Source: an uncultured Planococcus sp. (GTDB taxonomy: Bacteria; Bacillota; Bacilli; Bacillales_A; Planococcaceae). Taken from it: a stretch of DNA of 64,000 nt. The stretch lies in assembly GCA_947493585.1 (NCBI GenBank), contig CANLRI010000001.1:1364001-1428000 (forward strand), written 5' to 3'. Shown here one piece after another: positions 21,719 to 31,286 of the stretch (the first letter of the stretch is position 1; each line of letters begins with the position of its first letter). The translations under genes were made by a program, and so were the position numbers. The notes beneath the pieces are model-generated. The model saw nothing but the letters and a program-made list of their open reading frames with translations. It did not search any database and was not told the origin of the DNA.

Positions 21719-22081
21719 ATGTCGATTGAGTTGAACAATGAATATGGTCAAATCGATATTTCCAATGATGTGATAGCCCAAATAGCCGGCGGCGCTGCGA
21801 TCGAATGCTACGGCATCGTAGGCATGGCGACCAAACACCAGATCCGCGACGGCCTCACGGACATTCTCCGCAAAGAGAACTTTGCCAAAGGAGTCCTTGT
21901 GCGCCAGCAGGATGGCGATTTAATTATTGATATGTATGTAATCATCAGCTACGGAACGAAAATTTCGGAAGTGGCGTATCAAGTCCAATCCAAAGTGAAA
22001 TATACAATTACAAAAACATTGGGCATGCCGGTTAGTGCGGTAAACATTTATGTCCAGGGCGTTCGTGTGACGAACCCGTAA
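21719..22081 (+). CDS. Asp23/Gls24 family envelope stress response protein (YloU-like)
   Basis: A 120-residue member of the Asp23/Gls24 family; in Staphylococcus, Asp23 forms a membrane-associated network linked to cell-envelope stress. Family features are IDISNDVIAQIAGGAAIECYGIVGMA and the repeated beta-alpha units ending in VNIYVQGVRV. It follows a strong CGAGGAGG ribosome site. It lies 18 bases before fakA, an arrangement conserved in Bacilli. It has no membrane segment of its own. The exact role is not known. Confidence 0.9.
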   Translation: MSIELNNEYGQIDISNDVIAQIAGGAAIECYGIVGMATKHQIRDGLTDILRKENFAKGVLVRQQDGDLIIDMYVIISYGTKISEVAYQVQSKVKYTITKTLGMPVSAVNIYVQGVRVTNP

Positions 22082-22099
22082 GAGGAGGAAAAGTCGGTT

Positions 22100-23752
22100 A
22101 TGAAGTCATTAAACGGAGTGAAATTCGCTGAAATGGTGCAGATGGGTTCGCATCACCTTTACCAAAATGCGGATTATGTAGATGCATTGAACGTCTTCCC
22201 GGTGCCGGACGGCGATACTGGGACGAACATGAATTTATCGATGACATCCGGTGCGAAAGAAACAGAAGCCCATGCACAAGAGCATATCGGGAAAACAGCA
22301 GGCGCGTTGTCGAAAGGTCTCTTGATGGGTGCACGCGGCAACTCGGGCGTCATTTTGTCCCAATTGTTCCGCGGGTTCGGCAAATTCATTGCTGATGAGC
22401 AGGAACTTTCTGCGAAAAAGTTGGCGCATGCTTTGCAGCACGGTGTCGAGACCGCTTATAAAGCTGTCATGAAACCGGTTGAAGGCACCATCTTGACGGT
22501 CGCGAAAGATGCGGCGGCAAAAGGCATGAGCCTAGCAGACAATGAAGAAGATATCATCGTGCTTTTTGAAGCAATCGTCACTGAAGCGAAAGCATCGCTT
22601 GAGAGAACGCCTGATCTATTACCAGTGCTGAAAGAAGTAGGAGTTGTCGATAGCGGCGGTCAAGGGTTGGTCTATGTCTATGAAGGATTCCTTGCTTCTT
22701 TGAAAGGCGAGGCATTGCCTGAGAAACATGTCGATAATTCGATGGATGATTTGGTCAGCGCTGAGCACCATAAGAATATCGCAGGCTTCATGAACACAGA
22801 AGATATCGAATTCGGCTATTGTACGGAGTTCATGGTCAAATTCGAAGAAGGCAAACGCTCGTTCAACGAAGCGGCGTTCCGGACAGATTTGAGCGCTTAC
22901 GGCGATTCGCTCTTGGTCATTTCAGATGACGAGATCGCAAAAATCCATATCCACTCCGAGGAGCCTGGGAAAGTACTTACATACGGCCAGGAATACGGAA
23001 GCCTAATCAGCATGAAGATCGAAAATATGCGCCAACAGCATACCGACATTGTCGGAGAAGGCCATAAAAAGGCTGGAGCAGTTGAAGAAGCGAAGCATCC
23101 CTATGCGATCGTCACGGTCGCGATGGGAGAAGGCGTAGCGGAATTGCTTCGTTCGATCGGCGCTTCATACGTCATTGAAGGCGGCCAGACGATGAATCCA
23201 TCAACGGAAGATATCGTCAATGCGGTCCGTTCAATCGGTGCAGAGCGCGTGTTGATTTTGCCGAACAATAAAAACATCATCATGGCGGCAGAACAAGCGG
23301 CAGAACTGCTTGATATCGAAGCGGCTGTCGTACTGACAAAAGATGTCCCGCAAGGCATGTCGGCGCTCCTCGCATTCAATCCAGAAGTGGCTGTCGCAGA
23401 CAACCAACAAGCAATGGGGGATGCGATCAAGCACGTCAAGTCGGGATCAGTCACTTTCGCGGTGCGCGATACATCGATCGACGGCGTCTCCATCAAGAAA
23501 GACGATTTCATGGGAATTTCAGAAGGCAAAATCGTCGTATCAGATGAAAGCCTGGAAAAAGTGACAGAAGAACTATGCAAAAAGCTGGTCGATGCGGATG
23601 CAGAGATCGTTACGATCCTCTTCGGCGAAGATGTCAGTGAAGCGGATGCCGAAAAGCTTGGCGCGTTCATCGAATCATTGAATGGCGACGTCGAAGTGGA
23701 AATCCACAACGGCAAGCAGCCGCTTTATCCATACATTCTCGCAGTTGAATAA
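22100..23752 (+). CDS. fakA: Fatty acid kinase catalytic subunit FakA (YloV-like)
   Basis: Phosphorylates FakB-bound fatty acids to acyl phosphates so that outside fatty acids can enter phospholipid synthesis. It has 550 residues. The N-terminal DAK2-type ATP-binding domain carries NVFPVPDGDTGTNMNLSM, with the metal-binding aspartates, and MGARGNSGVILSQLFRGF. The central and C-terminal domains (DUF1949-like and a FakB-contacting part) follow. No FakB gene is in the window. It joins asp23 in a two-gene unit that ends at a strong terminator. Confidence 0.93.
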   Translation: MKSLNGVKFAEMVQMGSHHLYQNADYVDALNVFPVPDGDTGTNMNLSMTSGAKETEAHAQEHIGKTAGALSKGLLMGARGNSGVILSQLFRGFGKFIADEQELSAKKLAHALQHGVETAYKAVMKPVEGTILTVAKDAAAKGMSLADNEEDIIVLFEAIVTEAKASLERTPDLLPVLKEVGVVDSGGQGLVYVYEGFLASLKGEALPEKHVDNSMDDLVSAEHHKNIAGFMNTEDIEFGYCTEFMVKFEEGKRSFNEAAFRTDLSAYGDSLLVISDDEIAKIHIHSEEPGKVLTYGQEYGSLISMKIENMRQQHTDIVGEGHKKAGAVEEAKHPYAIVTVAMGEGVAELLRSIGASYVIEGGQTMNPSTEDIVNAVRSIGAERVLILPNNKNIIMAAEQAAELLDIEAAVVLTKDVPQGMSALLAFNPEVAVADNQQAMGDAIKHVKSGSVTFAVRDTSIDGVSIKKDDFMGISEGKIVVSDESLEKVTEELCKKLVDADAEIVTILFGEDVSEADAEKLGAFIESLNGDVEVEIHNGKQPLYPYILAVE

Positions 23753-23757
23753 TGTTA

Positions 23758-23799
23758 GGCGGAGGTCCGGGAACAAGACACCGGACTTCCGCTTTTTTA
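23758..23799 (+). terminator. Intrinsic terminator after fakA
   Basis: A hairpin with GCGGAGGTCCGG and CCGGACTTCCGC arms is followed by TTTTTTATTTTT. Confidence 0.9.
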
Positions 23800-23913
23800 T
23801 TTTTCCACAATAGAAAAGCGTCATGCAGAGTGCGGAATTGCGCAAAACAGCAAAAGCCTTTACAAGTGGCAGGGAAAGCCCACGGTTAAGACGATGTATG
23901 CGCTTTATTATTT

Positions 23914-23946
23914 TTGTTTCCTCGGCGCTTTTCATGTAAAATGAAA
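23914..23946 (+). promoter_or_regulatory. Promoter of sdaAB with overlapping inverted repeat
   Basis: TTGTTT (23914-23919) and TAAAAT (23937-23942) stand 17 bases apart. The -10 is embedded in TTTCATGTAAAATGAAA (23930-23946), the same 6-5-6 inverted repeat seen at asp23. Confidence 0.5.
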
Positions 23947-23977
23947 TTATACGAGACGGAAAGTGAGGGGTTTGAGC

Positions 23978-24640
23978 ATGAAGTTCAAATCTGTTTTTGA
24001 TATAATCGGCCCGGTAATGATCGGGCCATCATCTTCGCATACCGCGGGTGCTGCACGCATCGGCAGGGTAGCGCGGGATTTGTTTGGCAGGCAGCCGAAG
24101 TGGGCGAAAATCCATTTATATGGTTCTTTCGCTGAGACCTATAAAGGACATTCGACCGACGTAGCGATTATCGGCGGCTTGCTGGATTACGATACCTTCG
24201 ATGAGCGCATTAAAACCGCTTTTGAAGAAGCTGAAAAGCTCGGCATGAGCTATGAGTTCATCCCGGAAACGGGCAATGTCGATCATCCGAACACGGCACG
24301 CATCGTCATCGGAGATGAAAAATCCGAAATGTCGATGATGGGAATTTCCATCGGCGGAGGCAAAATCGAAATTACGGAACTGAACGGTTTCCCGCTCAGG
24401 TTATCCGGCAACCACCCGGCGATCCTCGTCGTCCATGACGACCGCTCGGGCTGTATCGCAAATGTAGCGAATTGTTTATATAAATACGACATCAACATCG
24501 GCCATATGGAAGTATCCCGCAAAGAGCGCGGGGACATGGCGTTGATGGTCATCGAAGTCGATCAGACAGTAGATGTAGAAGTGATGGGCGAATTGCGTGA
24601 GTTGCCGAATATTACGCAAGTTACACGCATCGCCGACTAA
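23978..24640 (+). CDS. sdaAB: L-serine dehydratase, beta subunit
   Basis: One of two subunits of the iron-sulfur L-serine dehydratase, which converts L-serine to pyruvate and ammonia. It has 220 residues from the ATG at 23978, after GTGAGGGG; a GTG at 23963 is open but lacks a site. The N-terminus holds IIGPVMIGPSSSHTAGAARIG, the catalytic-site loop of the family. A C-terminal ACT domain starts near residue 148 (AILVVHDDRSGCIANVA). It is 16 bases from sdaAA. Confidence 0.95.
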   Translation: MKFKSVFDIIGPVMIGPSSSHTAGAARIGRVARDLFGRQPKWAKIHLYGSFAETYKGHSTDVAIIGGLLDYDTFDERIKTAFEEAEKLGMSYEFIPETGNVDHPNTARIVIGDEKSEMSMMGISIGGGKIEITELNGFPLRLSGNHPAILVVHDDRSGCIANVANCLYKYDINIGHMEVSRKERGDMALMVIEVDQTVDVEVMGELRELPNITQVTRIAD

Positions 24641-24656
24641 ACTGGAGGTAAGAGAA

Positions 24657-25556
24657 ATGGATGTTTTATTCCGTAATGTAAGGGAGCTCGTCGAACGGGC
24701 AGAAAAAGAAGGCAAGCTTATTTCCGAGATCATGATCGAACAGGAAATGCTCATCACAGACCGTTCTCGCGAAGATATCATGCAGCAAATGGAGCGCAAT
24801 TTGACGGTCATGGAAGAAGCGGTCGAAAAAGGGTTGCAAGGCGTTCATTCTGTTTCCGGCTTAACGGGCGGCGACGCAGTGCTTCTCCAAAAATATATGC
24901 AGCAAGGCAATAGCCTATCCGGCGATCTGCTGCTCGATGCTGTCAGCAAAGCCGTTGCGACCAATGAAGTGAATGCGGCGATGGGCACGATCTGTGCGAC
25001 GCCGACTGCAGGATCTGCAGGAGTTGTACCAGGAACTTTGTTTGCCGTGAAGAATAAATTAAACCCGACGCGTGAACAAATGATCCGTTATCTATTCACA
25101 TCCGGTGCTTTTGGCTTTGTCGTGGCCAATAACGCTTCAATTTCCGGAGCGGCTGGTGGATGCCAAGCGGAAGTCGGCTCTGCAGCGGCAATGGCTTCTG
25201 CTGCCATCATCGAAATGGCAGGCGGCACGCCTCAGCAAAGTTCTGAAGCTTTTGCCATTACCTTGAAGAATATGCTCGGTCTAGTCTGCGACCCTGTGGC
25301 GGGACTCGTGGAAGTGCCATGCGTGAAACGCAATGCGATGGGTGCATCGAATGCCGTTGTCGCTGCCGACATGGCGCTCGCTGGTGTAACTAGCCGCATC
25401 CCGTGCGACGAAGTGATCAGCGCGATGTTCGAAATCGGGCAAGCGATGCCTAGCGCGTTCCGTGAAACGGCAAAAGGCGGCTTGGCCGCGACACCGACCG
25501 GCAAATGGCTGGAATCGAAAATCTTCGGCGGATCGGTAGTCGGCAGTGGACAATAA
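24657..25556 (+). CDS. sdaAA: L-serine dehydratase, alpha subunit
   Basis: Catalytic iron-sulfur subunit of L-serine dehydratase. It has 299 residues from the ATG at 24657 behind GGAGGTAAGAG. Cluster cysteines are in GGCQAEVG, LVCDPVAG and VEVPCVKRN, and TPTAGSAGVVPGTLFA is the family signature. With dsdA at 3361, the window encodes enzymes for both serine enantiomers. It overlaps the recG start by 11 bases. Confidence 0.95.
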   Translation: MDVLFRNVRELVERAEKEGKLISEIMIEQEMLITDRSREDIMQQMERNLTVMEEAVEKGLQGVHSVSGLTGGDAVLLQKYMQQGNSLSGDLLLDAVSKAVATNEVNAAMGTICATPTAGSAGVVPGTLFAVKNKLNPTREQMIRYLFTSGAFGFVVANNASISGAAGGCQAEVGSAAAMASAAIIEMAGGTPQQSSEAFAITLKNMLGLVCDPVAGLVEVPCVKRNAMGASNAVVAADMALAGVTSRIPCDEVISAMFEIGQAMPSAFRETAKGGLAATPTGKWLESKIFGGSVVGSGQ

Positions 25557-27588
25557 AGCACCCGTCTCTTCATTGAAGGGGGTCGGGAAGCAAGCGGCTG
25601 AAACTCTGCGGGACATGAAAATCGAAAGTCTTGAAGACTTGATCATGACTTTCCCGTATCGCCACGAAGATTTTCAGCTCAAAGATCTGGCTGAAACGCC
25701 CCATAATGAACGGGTAACGGTGGAGGGAAGGGTCGAAAACGAGCCTTCCGTCCTTTTTTTAGGGAAAAATAAATCGCGGACGACCGTGACGGTGCTAGTT
25801 GGCCGCCATCTCGTCAAAGCCGTTTTCTTTAACCAGCATTACGTGAAAGCCAAATTGCAAATTGGTGCAGTTGTCACCTTGACGGGCAAATGGGACCGCG
25901 GCCGCCAATTGATTACCGTCTCAAGCATGACCATCGGCCCGCGGACAGGTGGTGCGGATTTTGAGCCGGTTTATAGCCTGAAAGGATCGATGCACCAGAA
26001 AACTTTCCGAAAACTGATGCGCCAGGCACTGGATGCGACTAAAGGCGGTTTGCAGGATTGTTTGCCGGCTTCCTTACGCACTGAGTATCAATTGCTGCCG
26101 TTTGAACAAGCTCTTGAGACGGTTCACTTTCCGGAAGATGCCGCATCGCTCAAGCAGGCGCGCCGGCGCTTTGTGTACGAGGAGCTATTGCTGTTTCAAT
26201 TGAAGATGCAGGCGCTGCGTAAGAAAAATCGCGAAGCGGAGGGCGGTTCGTTCATCGATTATGACCTGAATCGCTTAAAGGCGTTTATCGATGCCTTGCC
26301 GTTCGATTTGACCAGTGCCCAGAAGCGCGTCGTCAATGAAATCTGCCGCGACATGAAAGAACCATTCCGGATGAACCGCCTATTGCAGGGCGATGTCGGA
26401 TCGGGCAAGACCGTTGTTGCGGCGATCGCTTTATATGCCGCCGTGACAGCAGGCAAACAAGGGGCGCTCATGGCGCCGACGGAAATTCTCGCTGAACAGC
26501 ACGCTAATACACTCGAGGAATGGTTCCGGCCGTTCGGCGTCAGTGTCGCCTTATTGACTGGATCCGTCAAAGGCAAAAGACGCAAAGAAGTATTAAAGCG
26601 TCTAGTAGACGGCGAAATTGACATTCTGATTGGCACCCATGCGTTGATCCAGCCAGAAGTATTGTTCAAGAGCTTAGGTTTGGTCATTACTGATGAACAG
26701 CACCGTTTCGGGGTGGACCAACGGCGCGTGTTGAAAGATAAAGCTTTAAACCCGGATGTTTTGTTCATGACCGCGACGCCCATACCACGGACGCTCGCGA
26801 TTTCGGCTTTCGGTGAAATGGACGTTTCGATCATCGATGAAATGCCAGCTGGGCGAAAAGAGATCGAAACCTATTGGATGAAAAAAGAAATGTTCGGCAA
26901 AATTGTCGGCCGTATGGAAAAAGAACTTGTTGCGGGGCGCCAGGCGTACGTTATCGCTCCACTGATCGAAGAATCCGAAACCTTGGAATACCAAAATGCG
27001 GTCGAACTGTACCAGCAATTGACTGTCTATTTCGAAGGTCGCCATACCGTGGGGTTGATGCACGGCCGTCTGCATCCGGACGAAAAAGAACAGACGATGC
27101 GCGAATTTGCGGAAGGCAAGATCGCGGTGCTAGTGTCGACGACTGTCGTCGAAGTCGGCGTCAACGTCCCAAACGCGTCATTTATGCTCATTTATGATGC
27201 CGAACGCTTTGGTTTGTCGCAGCTTCACCAATTGCGCGGGCGCGTTGGGCGCGGCAGTGAGCAGTCCTATTGCGTTTTGCTGGCGGACCCGAAAACAGAG
27301 ATCGGAAAAGAGCGCATGAATTCGATGACGGAAACGAACGATGGTTTTATCCTTGCTGAAAAGGATTTGGAATTGCGCGGGCCGGGCGATTTCTTCGGAC
27401 GCAAACAAAGCGGCATTCCGGAATTCCGCATGGCGGATTTGGTGCATGATTACCGTGCACTTGAAGCGGCGAGGAAAGATGCGGAAGCATTGATCGCAAG
27501 CGAATCTTTTTGGGTCTCGGATGAAACGAAATGCTTGCGGTCGATGCTTGAAGACTCTGGCATTCTCGAAGGCGGAAGGCTTGATTAG
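25546..27588 (+). CDS. recG: ATP-dependent DNA helicase RecG
   Basis: Fork-regression and branch-migration helicase. It has 680 residues from a GTG at 25546 that lies inside the end of sdaAA; its ribosome site is weak. The N-terminal helix-hairpin-helix-like part (VGKQAAETLRDM) and OB wedge domain are followed by Walker A GDVGSGKT (K288), DEQH in ITDEQHRFGVDQR, TATPIPRTLA and QLRGRVGRGSEQSYC. The C-terminal end (ELRGPGDFFGRKQSG) is the TRG-type motif that couples ATP use to fork movement. It ends at a terminator that runs into the fapR promoter. Confidence 0.96.
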   Translation: MDNKAPVSSLKGVGKQAAETLRDMKIESLEDLIMTFPYRHEDFQLKDLAETPHNERVTVEGRVENEPSVLFLGKNKSRTTVTVLVGRHLVKAVFFNQHYVKAKLQIGAVVTLTGKWDRGRQLITVSSMTIGPRTGGADFEPVYSLKGSMHQKTFRKLMRQALDATKGGLQDCLPASLRTEYQLLPFEQALETVHFPEDAASLKQARRRFVYEELLLFQLKMQALRKKNREAEGGSFIDYDLNRLKAFIDALPFDLTSAQKRVVNEICRDMKEPFRMNRLLQGDVGSGKTVVAAIALYAAVTAGKQGALMAPTEILAEQHANTLEEWFRPFGVSVALLTGSVKGKRRKEVLKRLVDGEIDILIGTHALIQPEVLFKSLGLVITDEQHRFGVDQRRVLKDKALNPDVLFMTATPIPRTLAISAFGEMDVSIIDEMPAGRKEIETYWMKKEMFGKIVGRMEKELVAGRQAYVIAPLIEESETLEYQNAVELYQQLTVYFEGRHTVGLMHGRLHPDEKEQTMREFAEGKIAVLVSTTVVEVGVNVPNASFMLIYDAERFGLSQLHQLRGRVGRGSEQSYCVLLADPKTEIGKERMNSMTETNDGFILAEKDLELRGPGDFFGRKQSGIPEFRMADLVHDYRALEAARKDAEALIASESFWVSDETKCLRSMLEDSGILEGGRLD

Positions 27589-27627
27589 GATGCAGGGAGA
27601 CCGATTTTCCTTGCATTCTTTTTTTGT
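27588..27627 (+). terminator. Intrinsic terminator of recG, overlapping the fapR -35
   Basis: The arms GATGCAGGGA and TTCCTTGCATTC flank a short loop and lead into seven T. The right arm contains the TTGCAT used as the -35 of the fapR promoter. Confidence 0.75.
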
Positions 27628-27639
27628 TGTTTATATACT
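27611..27639 (+). promoter_or_regulatory. SigA promoter of the fapR operon
   Basis: TTGCAT (27611-27616) and TATACT (27634-27639) are exactly 17 bases apart. Transcription should start near 27646, inside the FapR operator. Confidence 0.8.
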
Positions 27640-27642
27640 CAT

Positions 27643-27661
27643 ATTAGTACCAAGTGCTAAT
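27643..27661 (+). promoter_or_regulatory. FapR operator
   Basis: ATTAGTACCAAGTGCTAAT is a near-perfect match to the FapR palindrome known from B. subtilis. It covers the predicted start of transcription of fapR-plsX-fabD-fabG, so FapR would repress its own operon until malonyl-CoA releases it. Confidence 0.88.
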
Positions 27662-27677
27662 AGCGGGCGGTGACATA

Positions 27678-28262
27678 GTGAGAAAACCTAAAAAAGAGCG
27701 GCAAGCAGCGTTGATAGCTTCTATCAAAGAAAATCCCTTCGTGACCGATGAAGAATTGTCAGCGGAGTTTGGCGTCAGTGTCCAGACCATCCGCCTCGAC
27801 AGGATGGAGCTTTCGATTCCTGAACTACGGGAACGCATTAAACACGTTGCCGAGAAGACCTTTGATGATGAAGTGAAATCTTTGCCGATTGACGAAGTGA
27901 TTGGCGAGATTATCGATATAGAACTGGACAATAAAGCCATTTCGATTTTCGATGTCAAACCGGAACACGTTTTCCAGCGCAACCGGATTGCCAGGGGGCA
28001 TCATCTATTCGCGCAGGCGAATTCCTTGGCGGTGGCGGTGATGAACGAAGAATTGGCCTTGACAGTGAAATCGGAATTGCAATTTTTAAAGCCGGTTAAA
28101 GCTGGGCAACGGGTCGTCGCGAAAGCGCAAGTGACCGACAGGCAGCCACAAAAGCACCGCGCGTTCGTGAAAGTGGTGTCGACGGTCGACCAGGCAGTAG
28201 TTTTTATCGGGACATTTGAAATGTACCGCATGACTGAACAAAGTGAAGGTGACAATTCGTGA
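27678..28262 (+). CDS. fapR: Malonyl-CoA-responsive fatty acid and phospholipid regulator FapR
   Basis: Repressor of fatty acid and membrane lipid genes that lets go of DNA on binding malonyl-CoA. I start it at the GTG at 27678 (VRKPKKERQ), matching the B. subtilis N-terminus, after GGCGGTGA; this gives 194 residues. The N-terminal helix-turn-helix is [32 protein letters not shown]. The C-terminal hotdog domain, which binds malonyl-CoA, contains [20 protein letters not shown]. It leads the plsX-fabD-fabG operon and overlaps plsX by 4 bases. Confidence 0.96.
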   Translation: MRKPKKERQAALIASIKENPFVTDEELSAEFGVSVQTIRLDRMELSIPELRERIKHVAEKTFDDEVKSLPIDEVIGEIIDIELDNKAISIFDVKPEHVFQRNRIARGHHLFAQANSLAVAVMNEELALTVKSELQFLKPVKAGQRVVAKAQVTDRQPQKHRAFVKVVSTVDQAVVFIGTFEMYRMTEQSEGDNS

Positions 28263-29251
28263 AAATAGCGATTGATGCAATGGGCGGGGATAACGCCCCG
28301 AAAGAAATTATCGATGGTGTCAAACAAGCGCTCGAATCTTTCAGCGACGTGGAGATTTTGCTTTACGGGCAACAGGATAAAATCGATGAGTACATAAAAC
28401 CGCAAGACCGTTTGACCATTATCCATTGCGCTGAAGTGATCGAATCGGAAGACGATCCGGTCCGTTCGGTACGCCGCAAAAAAGACGCCTCCATGGTCCG
28501 CATGGCTGAAGCGGTCAAAGAAGGAAGCGCGGATGCGGCAGTATCCGCAGGCAATACAGGGGCCCTGATGTCAGCAGGTTTATTCATCGTCGGCCGAATC
28601 GACGGCGTTGACCGCCCGGCGCTCGCACCGACATTGCCGACAATGGATGGGAAAGGCTTTTTGATGCTGGACCTCGGTGCCAATGCCGATGCTAAGCCTG
28701 AGCATCTTGTGCAATACGCCATCATGGGCAGCATCTATGCCGAAAAAGTACGCGGCATCCAAAATCCGACAGTCGGATTGCTGAATATCGGGACAGAAGA
28801 GAAAAAAGGCAATGAACTGACCAAAGCGGCATTTCCGCTGCTGAAAGAAGCGCCTGTCAACTTCATTGGAAACGTGGAGTCGCGTGACTTGCTGAACGGC
28901 GCCGCTGACGTCGTCGTTACCGACGGCTTTACCGGCAATATGGTCTTGAAGACGATTGAAGGAACTGCAATGAACGTCTTCGCGATGATTAAAGATGTCT
29001 TTATGGCTTCAACCAAAACCAAAATTGCGGCAATGCTCGTGAAAAATGACCTGAGTGCGTTAAAAGGCATGCTGGATTACAGCGAATACGGCGGTGCAGG
29101 ATTATTCGGGCTAAAGGCGCCAGTCATTAAAGCGCATGGTTCATCCAACGGCACCGCGTTTTATAACGCCATCCGCCAGGCGCGGACGATGGTCGAGCAT
29201 GATGTGGCCGGCAAGATTTACAGCACATTGAAGGAGGAACAATCGTCATGA
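28259..29251 (+). CDS. plsX: Phosphate acyltransferase PlsX
   Basis: Makes acyl phosphate from acyl-ACP and phosphate, the first step to phosphatidic acid by the PlsX-PlsY route. It has 330 residues from a GTG that overlaps the fapR stop. Family motifs are [32 protein letters not shown] and [14 protein letters not shown]. It is a peripheral membrane protein of the FapR regulon and overlaps fabD by 4 bases. Confidence 0.97.
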   Translation: MKIAIDAMGGDNAPKEIIDGVKQALESFSDVEILLYGQQDKIDEYIKPQDRLTIIHCAEVIESEDDPVRSVRRKKDASMVRMAEAVKEGSADAAVSAGNTGALMSAGLFIVGRIDGVDRPALAPTLPTMDGKGFLMLDLGANADAKPEHLVQYAIMGSIYAEKVRGIQNPTVGLLNIGTEEKKGNELTKAAFPLLKEAPVNFIGNVESRDLLNGAADVVVTDGFTGNMVLKTIEGTAMNVFAMIKDVFMASTKTKIAAMLVKNDLSALKGMLDYSEYGGAGLFGLKAPVIKAHGSSNGTAFYNAIRQARTMVEHDVAGKIYSTLKEEQSS

Positions 29252-30186
29252 GAAAGCAAATCGCATTTATTTATCCTGGGCAGGGCTCGCAAACAGTGGG
29301 CATGGGCGAAAGCTTTCTGGAAGATGACAAGAGCCGTCAATTTTACGAAAGCGCCGACCAAGTGCTAGGTATGGGTTTGTCGAAATTGATGCTCGAAGGC
29401 CCTCAAGAAGAACTGACCTTAACTTATCATGCGCAGCCAGCGCTTTTGACTGTCAGCTCGATGATTACGGAACGATTGATCCGTGCAGGCATCCGCCCGG
29501 ATTATACAGCTGGGCATAGCCTTGGTGAATACAGCGCGCTTGTCGCTTCGAATGTCCTGGAATTTCCGAAAGCGGTGGATGTAGTCCACAAGCGCGGATT
29601 GTTTATGAACGAAGCAGTGCCAGCAGGCGAAGGCGCGATGGCCGCCATTCTTGGAATGGATGCAGACAAGCTGGAAGAAGTGACGGACGACGCAACGAAT
29701 AGTGCTGGTGTGGTGCAGTTGGCCAATTTGAACTGCCCGGGCCAGATCGTGATTTCCGGAACAAAAGCAGGTGTTGAAAAGGCATGTGAACTGGCGAAAG
29801 AACGTGGCGCAAAACGTGCCATCCCGCTTGACGTCAGCGGGCCGTTCCATTCGGAATTGATGCGCTCCGCGTCCCATGACTTGGCAAAAGTACTGAGTGA
29901 TTCATTCCTGCTTAATGCGAAAATTCCAGTTGTGACGAATTTTAGAGCCGAACCGGAAACAAACGCGACACAATTGCAGGACATGTTGATTCACCAATTG
30001 TACTCGCCTGTTTTGTGGGAGCAATCGGTGCGCAAGATGATCGAACTTGGCGTCACTACTTTCGTCGAAGTGGGTCCTGGCAAAGTACTGAGCGGCTTGG
30101 TTAAAAAAATCGACCGATCAGTCACCGTCATTCCGGTCCATGATTTGGAGTCGTTCAAAAAAGCGGTAGAGGAGTTGACAACATGA
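29248..30186 (+). CDS. fabD: Malonyl-CoA:ACP transacylase
   Basis: Transfers malonyl from CoA to acyl carrier protein to supply fatty acid elongation. It has 312 residues. The N-terminus [16 protein letters not shown] and the nucleophile S91 in [14 protein letters not shown] are diagnostic, and the catalytic histidine is in [10 protein letters not shown]. The ATG overlaps the plsX stop, and the gene overlaps fabG by 4 bases. Confidence 0.97.
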   Translation: MRKQIAFIYPGQGSQTVGMGESFLEDDKSRQFYESADQVLGMGLSKLMLEGPQEELTLTYHAQPALLTVSSMITERLIRAGIRPDYTAGHSLGEYSALVASNVLEFPKAVDVVHKRGLFMNEAVPAGEGAMAAILGMDADKLEEVTDDATNSAGVVQLANLNCPGQIVISGTKAGVEKACELAKERGAKRAIPLDVSGPFHSELMRSASHDLAKVLSDSFLLNAKIPVVTNFRAEPETNATQLQDMLIHQLYSPVLWEQSVRKMIELGVTTFVEVGPGKVLSGLVKKIDRSVTVIPVHDLESFKKAVEELTT

Positions 30187-30929
30187 GCAAATTAACTGGA
30201 AAAACAGCTATCGTAACAGGAGCATCACGAGGGATTGGGGCAGCCATCGCCCGCCGTTTTGCTGAGGAAGGCGCGAATATCGTCGTCAATTATAGCGGCA
30301 GCCAAGAAAAGGCGGAAGCAGTCGTAGCTGAAATCGAGCAAGCAGGCGGAAAAGCCATCGCTGTAAAAGCCAATGTAGCCGATGCGGATGCCGTGAAATT
30401 ACTGGCAGATGCAGCGATGAAGGAATTCGGCTCGATCGATATTCTCGTCAATAATGCCGGCATCACACGCGATAATTTGATGATGCGCATGAAAGAAGAC
30501 GAATGGGATGACGTGATCAACACCAATTTAAAAGGCGTTTTCCTATGCACGAAAGCAGTGACGCGCCAAATGATGAAACAGCGTGCCGGGCGCATCGTCA
30601 ATATCGCCTCGATCGTAGGCGTTATGGGGAATGCAGGACAAGCCAATTACGTAGCAGCAAAAGCAGGCGTTATCGGTTTGACGAAGACGACGGCCAGGGA
30701 ACTTGCGAGCCGTGGCATTACCGCAAATGCTGTAGCTCCTGGATTCATCACGACCGACATGACAGAAAAGCTCAGTGACGATGTGCAATCGAGCATGATT
30801 GCGCAAATCCCGCTTGCCCGCTTTGGCGCACCGGAAGATGTGGCGAATGCGGCATTATTCCTGGCGTCGGACGAAGCAAGTTATGTAACCGGACAGACTT
30901 TGCATTTGGACGGCGGCATGGTCATGTAG
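30183..30929 (+). CDS. fabG: 3-oxoacyl-ACP reductase
   Basis: NADPH-dependent reductase that converts 3-ketoacyl-ACP to 3-hydroxyacyl-ACP. It has 248 residues of the short-chain dehydrogenase fold: cofactor loop [19 protein letters not shown], and the catalytic triad S143, Y156 and K160. Its end, [12 protein letters not shown], is typical of FabG. It follows fabD with a 4-base overlap, and acpP comes next after a 40-base gap. Confidence 0.97.
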   Translation: MSKLTGKTAIVTGASRGIGAAIARRFAEEGANIVVNYSGSQEKAEAVVAEIEQAGGKAIAVKANVADADAVKLLADAAMKEFGSIDILVNNAGITRDNLMMRMKEDEWDDVINTNLKGVFLCTKAVTRQMMKQRAGRIVNIASIVGVMGNAGQANYVAAKAGVIGLTKTTARELASRGITANAVAPGFITTDMTEKLSDDVQSSMIAQIPLARFGAPEDVANAALFLASDEASYVTGQTLHLDGGMVM

Positions 30930-30947
30930 TTCACAATTATGTATACT
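30919..30947 (+). promoter_or_regulatory. Candidate internal promoter of acpP
   Basis: TGGTCA (30919-30924, within the end of fabG) and TATACT (30942-30947) are 17 bases apart. A separate promoter would fit the high demand for acyl carrier protein. Confidence 0.5.
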
Positions 30948-30969
30948 GATTTGAGGGGAGGTGACGACA

Positions 30970-31206
30970 TTGTCAACAGTATTGGAACGTGTAACAAAAG
31001 TAATCGTAGATCGTCTTGGTGTGGAAGAGAGCGAAGTGAAACCTGAGGCATCTTTCACAAACGACCTTGGAGCGGACTCATTGGATGTAGTTGAATTGGT
31101 CATGGAGCTAGAAGACGAATTCGATATGGAAATTTCTGATGAAGATGCAGAAGGTATGGCAACAGTAGGCGACGCAGTAACTTACATCGAAAAAAAACAA
31201 GCTTAA
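30970..31206 (+). CDS. acpP: Acyl carrier protein
   Basis: Carries growing acyl chains on a phosphopantetheine arm attached to S37 in [15 protein letters not shown]. It has 78 residues. I start it at a TTG at 30970, which follows GGGGAGGTGA at the right distance and aligns with the N-terminus of B. subtilis AcpA (two residues before the shared TLERVTK/VLERVTK). The GTG at 30961 lies inside the ribosome site. The protein is strongly acidic, as expected. A strong terminator follows. Confidence 0.95.
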   Translation: MSTVLERVTKVIVDRLGVEESEVKPEASFTNDLGADSLDVVELVMELEDEFDMEISDEDAEGMATVGDAVTYIEKKQA

Positions 31207-31247
31207 GTTGAATAAACGGGATCCGTCCCAGCTTGATAGCACAAAAG

Positions 31248-31286
31248 ATTGACGCACAGCCTAGCTGTGCGTCAATTCTCTTTTTG
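31248..31286 (+). terminator. Intrinsic terminator after acpP
   Basis: A perfect 12-base-pair stem, TTGACGCACAGC with GCTGTGCGTCAA around CTA, is followed by TTCTCTTTTT. Confidence 0.9.

Noticed and set aside
23800..23913. Possible small gene between fakA and sdaAB
   Set aside because: No forward frame has a ribosome site with a meaningful product. The minus-strand frame there extends into fakA and looks random.
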